Source: an uncultured Elusimicrobium sp. (lineage in GTDB: Bacteria; Elusimicrobiota; Endomicrobiia; Endomicrobiales; Endomicrobiaceae). From it: a stretch of DNA of 7,660 bases. Below the pieces are notes generated by a model. It did no database searches. It saw nothing but the letters and a program-made list of their open reading frames with translations, and had not been told where the DNA came from. Position 1 is the stretch's first letter. Every line of letters starts with the position of its first letter. The stretch lies in contig CACWKJ010000055.1 in the NCBI GenBank assembly GCA_902761395.1, forward strand, positions 1 to 7,660, given 5' to 3'. The position numbers and the translations under genes were made by a program. Shown here piece by piece: positions 1-6,580 of the stretch.

Positions 1-1482
1 GAAAAAGAAAAAACTATATCAAAAGTTATTTTAAAAGAAATTAAAGCAAGATTAAACTTTTTAAATAATGTAGGTCTTTCATACTTAAGTTTGGACAGAC
101 AAAGTTCCACTCTTTCGGGCGGTGAAGCACAAAGAATACATCTTGCAACACAGATAGGTTCGGGGCTTACAGGTGTTTTATATGTTTTGGATGAACCGTC
201 AATAGGACTCCATCAAAGAGACAATACAATGTTGTTAAAAACATTAACTACATTAAGAGATTTAGGTAACACATTAATAGTTGTTGAACATGATGAAGAT
301 ACAATGAGAACGGCAGACTATTTAATAGATTTAGGACCGGGTGCTGGTGTTCACGGCGGACAAGTTGTTGCAAGCGGAACACCGAAAGAAGTTATGAAAG
401 TTAAAAATTCCGTTACGGCACAATATCTTAACGGAAAGCTTTCAATACCTATACCGAAGAGAAAGAAAACCAACGGTAAATGGTTATCGATAAAAGGTGC
501 AAGCCAGTTCAATTTAAAAAATATTAATGTTGATATTCCGTTGGGTTTGTTTGTGTGTGTAACGGGAGTTTCAGGTTCGGGGAAATCCACTTTAGTTCAT
601 GAAATTTTATATAAATCTTTAGCACAAAAGTTTTACAGAGCAAAAGAAGTTCCGGGAAAAAATAAAGGAATAGAAGGGTTAGAAAATATAGATAAAGTAG
701 TTATTGTAGATCAGTCACCTATAGGAAGAACACCGAGATCCAACCCTGTAACATATACAGGAGCATTTTCTTTAATAAGAGATTTGTTTGCACAAACTCC
801 TCAAGCAAAAGCAAGAGGATATATGCCGGGCAGATTTTCGTTTAATGTTAAAGGCGGACGATGCGAAAATTGTCAGGGTGACGGAACATTACAAATAGAG
901 ATGCAATTTTTGCCGGATATTTTTGTTAAGTGTGATGTTTGCGGCGGAAGAAGATTTAATGAAGAAACTTTACAGATAAAATATAAAGGTAAAAACATAG
1001 ACGAAGTTTTAAATATGACAGTTGAAGAAAGTGTAAAGTTTTTTGAAAATATTCCGAAACTGCACAAAATATTATCTACATTAAACGATGTAGGTTTGGG
1101 ATATATTAAGATAGGTCAATCTTCAACAACATTGTCCGGCGGTGAAGCACAAAGAATAAAACTTGCAACGGAACTTTCAAGAAGATCTACAGGCAGAACA
1201 CTTTATATTCTTGATGAACCTACAACAGGTTTACATTTTGCCGATATTGCAAAACTTCTCGATGTGTTGCACAAGTTGGTTTATGCCGGAAACACCGTTC
1301 TTGTTATCGAACATAACTTGGATGTTATTAAAACGGCAGACTGGATTATAGATTTAGGCCCCGAAGGCGGAGACGGCGGCGGTAAAGTTGTAGGTTGCGG
1401 AACACCGGAAAAGATTATGACAATAGAAAAATCTTATACCGGTCAATTTTTAAGAAAACTTATTTACGGAAAACAAAAATAA
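1..1482 (+). CDS. uvrA: UvrABC excinuclease subunit A, C-terminal half (5' end outside the window)
   Basis: UvrA is the damage-sensing ATPase of bacterial nucleotide excision repair; as a dimer it loads UvrB onto damaged DNA in the cytoplasm. The frame is open from base 1, so the TTG at 91 is an internal codon and not the start. The 493 visible residues are about half of the usual ~940. In order (window numbering) they show the ABC signature LSGGEAQR (38-45), Walker B LDEP (63-66) and H-loop EH (96-97) closing the first ATPase module. Then come Walker A GVSGSGKST (189-197), a CX2CX19CX2C zinc finger (Cys 288, 291, 311, 314), a second LSGGEAQR (378-385), LDEP (404-407) and EH (437-438). All key residues are intact. 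The gene converges on corA and ends at a strong hairpin terminator. The family call is essentially certain; only the missing N-terminal half cannot be judged. Confidence 0.98.
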   Translation, partial: EKEKTISKVILKEIKARLNFLNNVGLSYLSLDRQSSTLSGGEAQRIHLATQIGSGLTGVLYVLDEPSIGLHQRDNTMLLKTLTTLRDLGNTLIVVEHDEDTMRTADYLIDLGPGAGVHGGQVVASGTPKEVMKVKNSVTAQYLNGKLSIPIPKRKKTNGKWLSIKGASQFNLKNINVDIPLGLFVCVTGVSGSGKSTLVHEILYKSLAQKFYRAKEVPGKNKGIEGLENIDKVVIVDQSPIGRTPRSNPVTYTGAFSLIRDLFAQTPQAKARGYMPGRFSFNVKGGRCENCQGDGTLQIEMQFLPDIFVKCDVCGGRRFNEETLQIKYKGKNIDEVLNMTVEESVKFFENIPKLHKILSTLNDVGLGYIKIGQSSTTLSGGEAQRIKLATELSRRSTGRTLYILDEPTTGLHFADIAKLLDVLHKLVYAGNTVLVIEHNLDVIKTADWIIDLGPEGGDGGGKVVGCGTPEKIMTIEKSYTGQFLRKLIYGKQK

Positions 1483-1496
1483 AGTTTTAATACAAC

Positions 1497-1532
1497 AAAA
1501 AAGGAAGGTACTAAAAAGTACCTTCCTTTTTT
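1497..1532. terminator. Bidirectional rho-independent terminator between uvrA and corA
   Basis: A perfect 10-bp stem has arms GGAAGGTACT (1503-1512) and AGTACCTTCC (1517-1526) around an AAAA loop. It is flanked by six A on the left (1497-1502) and six T on the right (1527-1532), which extend the pairing. On the + strand the hairpin is followed by a T-run, and on the - strand by the complement of the A-run, so it can stop transcription from both sides. It lies 14 nt after the uvrA stop and 13 nt beyond the corA stop, the expected place for a shared terminator of convergent genes. Confidence 0.92.
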
Positions 1533-1545
1533 ATTTAATATTTTT

Positions 1546-2538
1546 TTAAAACCATTTTTTCCTTTTCATGTACAGAATAATTCCGCAAGTTGAAGCAAGT
1601 ATTAAAAATATTGCAAAAAACCATGTTCCCGTTTCACCCAAAATTTTTATTTCAGGGAAAGCAACATTCATTCCGTAATAACTTGCAAATATAAGTATCG
1701 GTAAAAATATTGTAGCTATTATACTTAAGAATTTCATTGTTTCGTTTAACTTCAATGTTACCGAAGACATATAAATTGCAATAAGAGAACTTATCATTTG
1801 TGAATTATAGTTTATTGTTTTATTTAAGCTGTTAAGTTGGTCTGTAATATCTCTGAAATATGCCGAATAGGATTCTCTTATATATTCGTTGTTTTCTCTT
1901 GCAAAGAAAGAATACACGTTTCTTTGCGGATCTGCGATTTTTCTCATGGAAAGCAAAACTTTTTTCAAATCGAGAATTTGTTCCATATCATCCGGATGCG
2001 GATCTTCCAAAACTTTATCTTCGAGCAAATCTATTTTATCGCTGATTTTTTCCATTGTATGTTCAAGGTTGTCTACCACTTTCGACAAAATTTTGTATAA
2101 CAATGTTTCCATGCTTTTTAATTCTATCTGCGGTTTCAACATTGCTTTGTGCATTAAACTGTCCAAAAATTCCAACTCTTCGGTATGTGCGGTAACAATA
2201 AGGTCTTTTGATAAGAAAATATCAAGCTCGTACATTGACTCATCGAACTCCGCCAAGTTCATTGTCTTTAATCTTATACCGTGAGTGTTAACGAAAAGGT
2301 AGTTGTCGAACTCTTCAACTTTAGGGTTGTATAAAGGGAACAAACAGTCTTCAACCGAAAGTTCGTGAAACTTAAATGTATCGGTAAGAAGAGCAATTTC
2401 ATCCGTGGACAAATCGCCTTTTTCCAAAGTAATATCAACCCATAACAAAGACGGATTGTTACTGTAAATTTTATTTATATTTTCGATACTTTCTTCTTGT
2501 TGGCATATACCGTTGTTTACAAAAATAGACTTTATCAT
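1546..2538 (-). CDS. corA: CorA-family magnesium/divalent cation transporter
   Basis: CorA proteins are homopentameric inner-membrane channels for Mg2+ (some members carry Co2+, Ni2+ or Zn2+). This 330-residue product shows the family plan: an N-terminal cytoplasmic alpha/beta domain (FHELSVEDCLFP near residues 52-63 and the SKDLIVTAHTEELEFLD stretch), a long helical stalk, and two C-terminal membrane segments at about 270-288 and 306-324. The first ends in the diagnostic YGMN selectivity motif (GMN at 289-291). A basic tail, KRKKWF, ends the protein. I place the start at the ATG at 2538, because an AGGT lies 8 nt upstream; the TTG three codons earlier (2547) abuts that AGGT and has no usable spacing. 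The gene is monocistronic in this window, divergent from the nitroreductase cluster and convergent with uvrA. The exact metal cannot be read from sequence. Confidence 0.95.
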   Translation of the reverse strand: MIKSIFVNNGICQQEESIENINKIYSNNPSLLWVDITLEKGDLSTDEIALLTDTFKFHELSVEDCLFPLYNPKVEEFDNYLFVNTHGIRLKTMNLAEFDESMYELDIFLSKDLIVTAHTEELEFLDSLMHKAMLKPQIELKSMETLLYKILSKVVDNLEHTMEKISDKIDLLEDKVLEDPHPDDMEQILDLKKVLLSMRKIADPQRNVYSFFARENNEYIRESYSAYFRDITDQLNSLNKTINYNSQMISSLIAIYMSSVTLKLNETMKFLSIIATIFLPILIFASYYGMNVAFPEIKILGETGTWFFAIFLILASTCGIILYMKRKKWF

Positions 2539-2546
2539 AGCACACA

Positions 2547-2550
2547 ACCT
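2547..2550 (-). promoter_or_regulatory. Ribosome binding site deciding the corA start
   Basis: On the minus strand AGGT is followed by 8 nt and then ATG (2538-2536). This spacing supports the ATG over the in-frame TTG at 2547, which overlaps the site. The match to the anti-Shine-Dalgarno is short, so the evidence is moderate. Confidence 0.5.
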
Positions 2551-2573
2551 AACCGTTTAATATATGATAAAAA

Positions 2574-2602
2574 ATTTTACAAAATAAAACTATTTAAGTA
2601 AA
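2574..2602 (-). promoter_or_regulatory. Candidate sigma-70-type promoter for corA
   Basis: Read on the minus strand, TTTACT (2602-2597) and TAAAAT (2579-2574) are separated by 17 nt. Transcription would begin near 2567 and give a leader of about 30 nt before the ATG at 2538. In such AT-rich DNA hexamer matches arise easily, so this is only a reasonable candidate. Confidence 0.35.
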
Positions 2603-2612
2603 GGCAAAAAAC

Positions 2613-2631
2613 AATTTGTAACAAATTACAA
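2613..2631. repeat. Inverted repeat in the divergent promoter region, possible operator
   Basis: Two overlapping perfect palindromes lie here: AATTTGT-A-ACAAATT (2613-2627) and TTGTAA-CAAA-TTACAA (2616-2631). The second has the 6-4-6 half-site geometry seen with dimeric helix-turn-helix regulators such as the CRP/FNR family, and loosely resembles Rex sites. It sits upstream of both candidate promoters, about 25 bp before the -35 of the rightward one. AT-rich DNA makes such repeats less surprising, and no regulator gene is adjacent. Confidence 0.4.
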
Positions 2632-2655
2632 TATCAAAATTTTTATTGTTTTAAA

Positions 2656-2685
2656 TTGAAATTTAGGTGGTATATTATATATAAT
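2656..2685 (+). promoter_or_regulatory. Candidate promoter for the nitroreductase-to-proB cluster
   Basis: TTGAAA (2656-2661) and a consensus TATAAT (2680-2685) are separated by 18 nt, with a likely start of transcription near 2692 and a leader of about 24 nt. An alternative is the extended -10 TGGTATATT (2668-2676) with TTGTTT (2646-2651) at 19 nt. This is the only sizeable non-coding gap upstream of the + strand cluster, so a promoter here is expected; the exact hexamers are uncertain. Confidence 0.5.
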
Positions 2686-2715
2686 TAATAAAATTGTCAG
2701 TATAAAAGAGGTATT

Positions 2716-3324
2716 ATGAAAAAAATAGTATATGTTTTTTCTGCGTTTGTTTTATTTTCGTTGGTTTCCTGTGTAACGGCAGATAACAATTCGAAAAAAT
2801 CCGCAGATAACGGTTCAAAAAATGCTGCAATAGAAAATATTTTGAACAGAAAAAGCGTAAGACAATATTCCGATAAAAAAGTAGAACAGGAAAAAATAGA
2901 TACCATATTAAAATGTGCAATGGCCGCTCCCAGCGGAATGAACAAACAACCTTGGGAAATTTTGGTCGTTACCGATAAAGAAAAATTGGAAAAAATCGCG
3001 GAAATTGCACCGAATGCTTCATACAGTAAAAATTCTCAACTTGCAATAATCGTTTGCGGTGACAAAAATATCAGTGAAAGATTTTGGGAGCAGGATTGTT
3101 GTGCCGTAACAGAAAATATTTTGTTGGCTGTGGAAGCTTTGGAATTGGGTGCCGTATGGTGTATGGCTTATCCTTCCGATGAGAGAGTAGCAGGTATCAG
3201 AAGTTTATTCAATTTACCCGAAAACATTATTCCGCTAAACATTATTCCTATAGGTTATCCTCTTACACAAGAACAACCTAAACAAAAATATAATGCAGAT
3301 AAAGTACATGTTAACAATTGGTAG
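2716..3324 (+). CDS. Nitroreductase-family flavoprotein with a lipoprotein signal
   Basis: Nitroreductase-fold enzymes bind FMN and use NAD(P)H to reduce nitro compounds, quinones or other acceptors. The 202-residue product carries RKSVRQY (45-51; Arg45, Ser47 and Arg49 fit the FMN-phosphate site), AAPSGMNKQPW (70-80), GAVW (145-148), IGYP (179-182) and an ending close to the family's KVHxNxW. The unusual part is the N-terminus: a KK n-region, a hydrophobic stretch (4-17) and a lipobox LVSC with Cys19, then an Asn/Lys/Ser-rich linker before the catalytic domain at about residue 38. This predicts lipid anchoring outside the cytoplasm, whereas most family members are cytosolic. AGAGG (2707-2711) 4 nt before the ATG supports this start, and no later ATG precedes the domain. 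It heads the cluster, 18 nt before the next gene. The physiological substrate is unknown. Confidence 0.9.
   Translation: MKKIVYVFSAFVLFSLVSCVTADNNSKKSADNGSKNAAIENILNRKSVRQYSDKKVEQEKIDTILKCAMAAPSGMNKQPWEILVVTDKEKLEKIAEIAPNASYSKNSQLAIIVCGDKNISERFWEQDCCAVTENILLAVEALELGAVWCMAYPSDERVAGIRSLFNLPENIIPLNIIPIGYPLTQEQPKQKYNADKVHVNNW
2779..2826 (+). repeat. Imperfect 24-bp in-frame tandem duplication in the lipoprotein linker
   Basis: Two adjacent 24-bp units (2779-2802 and 2803-2826, 18 of 24 bases equal by my count) encode ADNNSKKS and ADNGSKNA. They form the hydrophilic spacer between the lipidated Cys19 and the nitroreductase domain. The duplication keeps the reading frame and only lengthens the tether. 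Confidence 0.6.
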
Positions 3325-3342
3325 TAAATAAACGGAGAAAAA

Positions 3343-3648
3343 ATGAGAATAGGAACTCTTCTTTTAGAATTGATTATCGTTTTAGCTATAATCTTTTGTT
3401 TATATTACATTTCCATGAACAGAACAAAAGCGGCATTTACTAACGAAAAAGGGCAACTTATTACCGAAGATATCAAAAGTATAGTAAAAGATGCAAACAG
3501 AGTTTCCGCCGGTGCAATAAGTCAAAAAAGAGATTTGGAAGATGTACTTAGAGCGGGAAGTTACAGTGCCGGTTCAAAAAGTCAAAGAACAAAAAAAGAT
3601 TTGGAAAAGAAAGTTAACAATATGATAAAAAAATATAACATAAAATAA
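3343..3648 (+). CDS. Small one-pass membrane protein of unknown function, prepilin-like N-terminus
   Basis: I do not recognise this 101-residue protein. It has one hydrophobic segment at about residues 4-23 directly after MRIG, then a charged, mostly helical, Lys-rich tail (about 27-101) that looks soluble. The beginning, RIG followed by TLLLELIIVLAII, fits the type IV prepilin pattern: basic leader, Gly at -1, hydrophobic residues and Glu at +5. The usual Phe-Thr at +1/+2 is replaced by Thr-Leu, and the tail is shorter than most pilins and lacks a cysteine pair. It could equally be a plain membrane-anchored helical protein. GGAG (3334-3337) lies 5 nt before the ATG. It sits 18 nt after the nitroreductase gene and 16 nt before the PASTA gene, so it is probably co-transcribed with both. 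Base composition matches its neighbours. Confidence 0.8.
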   Translation: MRIGTLLLELIIVLAIIFCLYYISMNRTKAAFTNEKGQLITEDIKSIVKDANRVSAGAISQKRDLEDVLRAGSYSAGSKSQRTKKDLEKKVNNMIKKYNIK

Positions 3649-3664
3649 ATTTTGGTGAGAAAAA

Positions 3665-4615
3665 ATGAAAAAAATCTTCTGGTTTATTATAAAGTTTGTT
3701 GTTGTTTTAGCAATATTGGCAGTAGCCGGATATTATTCGTTCAATATTATAATGTCGGGCTTTGTCAGAGAAAAATCCGAAGTTTTGGTACCGGATTTGC
3801 AAGGTAAAAATTTGGTTGAATGTTTGGATATGCTTTCACAATCCAAACTTGCATTGATGAAAGACGGATCCGAATTTAATCAGGATGTTCCTGCCGGTAT
3901 TGTTATAAGGCAAGTACCGCCTGCAGGTATGAATGTTAAAGAAGGTAAAGTAATAAAAATCGTTATAAGCCAAGGCGGAGAAATAGTTTATGTGCCGGAC
4001 TTAAAGGGTCAAACAATAAGATCCGCAACTATATCGCTTCGTTCGTTAGGCCTTGTTTTGGGAGAACTTACAAAAAAATCATCTGCAAAATACGAAGAAG
4101 GTATTGTATTAAGTCAGGAACCTCCTGCAGGTTCTACAATTGAAAAAGATTCTTCCGTAAATGTGTTGGTATCTAACGGTGCACCGACCGACGGAACTGT
4201 TTTAATGCCCGATTGGTTCGGTAAATCCGCCGAAGAAGCAAAAAAATGGGCAATAGACGAAAATTATGAAGTTAAAGTTATTTCAAAAAGAACGACTCTT
4301 GCCAATCCCGGAGAAGTTTTTAAACAGTCTCCTAAATTTGATGAAAGAATAACAAAAGATACAAAAATTACTTTTTATGTAGCAGATGAAAAGAGTGCTT
4401 TAGTGCTTGAAGATAAAACTTTTGAATATGTTGTTCCGGAAGGGAAAGAAAATAAAAGAATAAGGTTGGTATTGAGTGATGAAGGCGGAGAAAGAGATAT
4501 TTTTAATGGAATAAGAGCTCCTCAAACTACGATATCCGTTCCGGTTAAAGTAAACGGTAAAGCAACGGTAAAAGTTTTTATAAATAATGTTTCTATAGAG
4601 GAAATAGAATTTTAA
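3665..4615 (+). CDS. Membrane-anchored PASTA-domain protein without a kinase domain
   Basis: PASTA domains bind peptidoglycan fragments and are best known as the extracellular sensors of Ser/Thr kinases (PrkC/PknB) and as tails of some penicillin-binding proteins. This 316-residue product has a short basic start (MKK), one membrane segment (about 5-27) and three tandem PASTA repeats at about 38-104, 106-172 and 178-243. Each shows VPD/MPD near its start and a Q-x-P motif late (QVPPAG 83-88, QEPPAG 151-156, QSP 221-223). A C-terminal region (about 245-316) is predicted beta-rich and I cannot assign it. Neither a kinase nor a transpeptidase domain is present, so it is probably a wall-binding or structural adaptor. 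GGTGAG (3654-3659) lies 5 nt before the ATG. The stop is separated by one base from the rpe start, indicating coupled expression. Confidence 0.93.
   Translation: MKKIFWFIIKFVVVLAILAVAGYYSFNIIMSGFVREKSEVLVPDLQGKNLVECLDMLSQSKLALMKDGSEFNQDVPAGIVIRQVPPAGMNVKEGKVIKIVISQGGEIVYVPDLKGQTIRSATISLRSLGLVLGELTKKSSAKYEEGIVLSQEPPAGSTIEKDSSVNVLVSNGAPTDGTVLMPDWFGKSAEEAKKWAIDENYEVKVISKRTTLANPGEVFKQSPKFDERITKDTKITFYVADEKSALVLEDKTFEYVVPEGKENKRIRLVLSDEGGERDIFNGIRAPQTTISVPVKVNGKATVKVFINNVSIEEIEF
4598..4603 (+). promoter_or_regulatory. Distant ribosome binding site for rpe inside the PASTA gene end
   Basis: GAGGAA occurs within the last codons of the PASTA gene, 13 nt before the rpe ATG at 4617, longer than the usual 5-9 nt. 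With the PASTA stop (4613-4615) one base from the ATG, re-initiation by the same ribosome is likely to contribute. Confidence 0.4.
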
Positions 4616-4616
4616 T

Positions 4617-5270
4617 ATGAAGAAAATTTTAATAGCACCGTCAATATTATCCGCAGATTTTTCTAATTTGGCAAAAGATGTTGCCATGGTTGAATCTGCA
4701 GGAGCAGACTGGTTACATATAGATGTTATGGACGGTCATTTCGTCCCGAACATCACTATAGGACCGGTTGTTGTGAAATCCATAAAAAAACACAGTAAAT
4801 TATTTTTTGATGTTCATTTAATGATAACAAATCCCGAAAAATATTGGGAAAGTTTTTATAAGGCCGGTGCGGATTTAATTGTTTTTCATAATGAAGTTTC
4901 GTGTGACAAAAAACAATTAATACAAGAAATAAGAAAAGCCGGTATAAAAGTCGGTGTATCTATAAAACCGAAAACTTCGGTAGAAGATATTTTGGAAATT
5001 TTACCGTTGGTGGATGTTGTTTTAATTATGACGGTTGAGCCCGGTTTCGGAGGGCAGTCTTTTATGGCCGATATGGTGCCTAAAATTTCTTCTTTAAGAA
5101 AAATTATAGATGATAACAAATATAATTGTTTAATAGAAATAGACGGCGGAATAAACGACAAAACAGCAAAGATATGTATTGATGCCGGTGCCGATGCTTT
5201 AGTCAGCGGAAGTTATATTTTTGCGGCACAAAATCCGCAACAAATTTTAAAAGGTTTAAAATCTATATAG
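4617..5270 (+). CDS. rpe: Ribulose-phosphate 3-epimerase
   Basis: Rpe interconverts D-ribulose 5-phosphate and D-xylulose 5-phosphate in the cytoplasm, in the non-oxidative pentose phosphate pathway. The 217-residue length is normal for the family, a single TIM barrel. Visible family motifs are APSILSADF (7-15, active-site Ser9), HIDVMDGHFVPN (34-45, with metal ligands His34 and Asp36), DVHLMI (65-70, metal ligand His67), VEPGFGGQSF (140-149, phosphate-binding loop) and EIDGGI (174-179, catalytic/metal Asp176). GS (197-198) completes the phosphate site. All are intact, so the enzyme should be active. The gene lies one base after the PASTA gene and two bases before the mltD-like gene, so it is embedded in an otherwise envelope-related operon. 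In Firmicutes rpe often follows a PASTA kinase and rsgA; here only the PASTA part of that order is seen. Confidence 0.98.
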   Translation: MKKILIAPSILSADFSNLAKDVAMVESAGADWLHIDVMDGHFVPNITIGPVVVKSIKKHSKLFFDVHLMITNPEKYWESFYKAGADLIVFHNEVSCDKKQLIQEIRKAGIKVGVSIKPKTSVEDILEILPLVDVVLIMTVEPGFGGQSFMADMVPKISSLRKIIDDNKYNCLIEIDGGINDKTAKICIDAGADALVSGSYIFAAQNPQQILKGLKSI

Positions 5271-5272
5271 TT

Positions 5273-6580
5273 ATGAATTTATTAAACGGATATAAAAAGA
5301 TACTTACAATAACAATTTTAACGACAGTTTTATTGTTCGCTCCTTCGGTATCTTTTTGTAAAAAAAATAAAAATAAACAGCCGGTTCAGGAACAACAGGT
5401 TGAAGAACAAGTCAGTCAGGAAAAAGAACAACAAACCGTAAACGGTGATACGGATAAAGAACAGGCACAATCAAATAATTCAATGATTGATGAAACAGAT
5501 GAACAATTCAAAGAGTATATTGCCCAAGCCGATAAATGTTTAAATTATGCATTAACAGCATGTGAACAAAATAATTATGAAGATGCAAGTGCCAACTATC
5601 ATCAATTTTTAGAAAAATTAAACTCATTAAATTTGAAACCGGAAGAAATAAAATTTTTACTTACCGACTGTGAAAATATTTTAAGAAAAATAAAACACAT
5701 TAACGGTCTTGAAACGGATAAATCTCATATAAACGGTAATGAGGTATTTGAAATTTCAATGGATTACGATGAAGATATTTTGAATAATTGGATAAACAGA
5801 TACAGTAACGGAAAAGCCGCACAGAGTATAAGAATCGCACTTGAAAGAAGCGGCAGATACAAAGATTTGATAGTATCCGTATTAAGAGAATACAATTTGC
5901 CCGAAGATCTTCAATATCTTCCGATTATAGAAAGTCTGTTTAACAATAATGCAACATCAAAATCCAAAGCGGTCGGTATGTGGCAAATAATGGCACACAG
6001 AGGAAAAGCATTAGGTTTACAAATAAATTACTGGGTTGATGAAAGAAAGGATCCTATAAAAGCTACAAGGGCCGCGGCAAAATATTTAAGAGAACTTTTT
6101 GTTTTGTTGAACGATTGGCATTTGGCATTATCCGCATATAACAGAGGAGAATACGGACTTATAAGAGATATGAAATTTTCCAATTCTTCTTCAATACTTG
6201 AAATGAAAGAAAGAAATGCATTACCGAAAGAAACACAAAATTATGTTCCTCAGTTTATTGCTTCAGTAAAAATTGCTAAAAATCCCGAAGAGTACGGGTT
6301 TACAAATTTGGTTTATCAGGAACCTTTAAAATTTGATACGGTAGTTATAGATAAAGTTATAGATTTAAAAATTGTTGCCAAATGTGCAAATACAACGGTT
6401 GAAGAAATAAAAGAATTAAACCCTTCGATACTTGCTTGGTGCACACCGCACGGATACAAGGATTTTGAGTTGCATTTGCCTTACGGAACAAAAGATATTT
6501 TTTTGGAAAACATAGCAAAAGAAAAAGATTTGAATCCTAATCCGGGTTTTATAAAATATTCCGGGTTTTATAAAATATAA
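5273..6580 (+). CDS. mltD: MltD-like membrane-bound lytic transglycosylase, C-terminus truncated by frameshift
   Basis: Lytic transglycosylases cleave the MurNAc-GlcNAc bond of peptidoglycan in the periplasm, forming 1,6-anhydro ends. The 435-residue product has a signal segment (about 8-28; Cys29 follows Phe, so the lipobox is poor and the anchoring type unclear), a Gln/Glu-rich low-complexity linker (36-69) and a helical region (75-145). The SLT/MltD catalytic domain spans about 200-310: IIESLF with catalytic Glu220, AVGMWQIM (233-240) and SAYNRGEYG (287-295). A first, divergent LysM-like unit lies at about 355-403. The frame then enters a 19-bp tandem duplication and ends in the aberrant residues SGFYKI. 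Without one copy the frame would continue to 6737 as a 481-residue protein with a second, canonical LysM. The catalytic part is intact. The ATG lies 2 nt after the rpe stop with no clear Shine-Dalgarno nearby, suggesting coupling to rpe. Confidence 0.92.
   Translation: MNLLNGYKKILTITILTTVLLFAPSVSFCKKNKNKQPVQEQQVEEQVSQEKEQQTVNGDTDKEQAQSNNSMIDETDEQFKEYIAQADKCLNYALTACEQNNYEDASANYHQFLEKLNSLNLKPEEIKFLLTDCENILRKIKHINGLETDKSHINGNEVFEISMDYDEDILNNWINRYSNGKAAQSIRIALERSGRYKDLIVSVLREYNLPEDLQYLPIIESLFNNNATSKSKAVGMWQIMAHRGKALGLQINYWVDERKDPIKATRAAAKYLRELFVLLNDWHLALSAYNRGEYGLIRDMKFSNSSSILEMKERNALPKETQNYVPQFIASVKIAKNPEEYGFTNLVYQEPLKFDTVVIDKVIDLKIVAKCANTTVEEIKELNPSILAWCTPHGYKDFELHLPYGTKDIFLENIAKEKDLNPNPGFIKYSGFYKI
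6541..6578 (+). repeat. Perfect 19-bp tandem duplication causing a frameshift in the mltD-like gene
   Basis: The unit tccgggttttataaaatat occurs twice in direct contact (6541-6559 and 6560-6578) with no mismatch. Nineteen is not a multiple of three, so the second copy moves the reading frame; its last T plus the next AA makes the TAA stop at 6578-6580. One copy alone would read NPGFIKY and continue directly into the LysM sequence. Confidence 0.95.

Noticed and set aside
91..93. TTG as a start codon for a 463-residue protein
   Set aside because: The same frame is open back to base 1 and its translation (ILKEIKARLNFLNNVGL) is typical UvrA sequence, so the TTG encodes an internal leucine.
118..1158. 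A 21-bp identical direct repeat in uvrA (118-138 and 1138-1158), 1020 bp apart and in frame
   Set aside because: Both copies encode the ABC signature of the two ATPase modules, so identity follows from conserved protein sequence and shared codon use and not from a mobile or regulatory repeat.
1837..2284. Open frames on the + strand inside corA, up to 131 codons
   Set aside because: They are antisense to an intact, clearly conserved CorA, their translations match no family I know and they lack ribosome sites; they are shadows of the corA codons.
4400..4687. Minus-strand open frame across the PASTA/rpe junction
   Set aside because: It overlaps two well-supported + strand genes, has no family resemblance and no upstream ribosome site.
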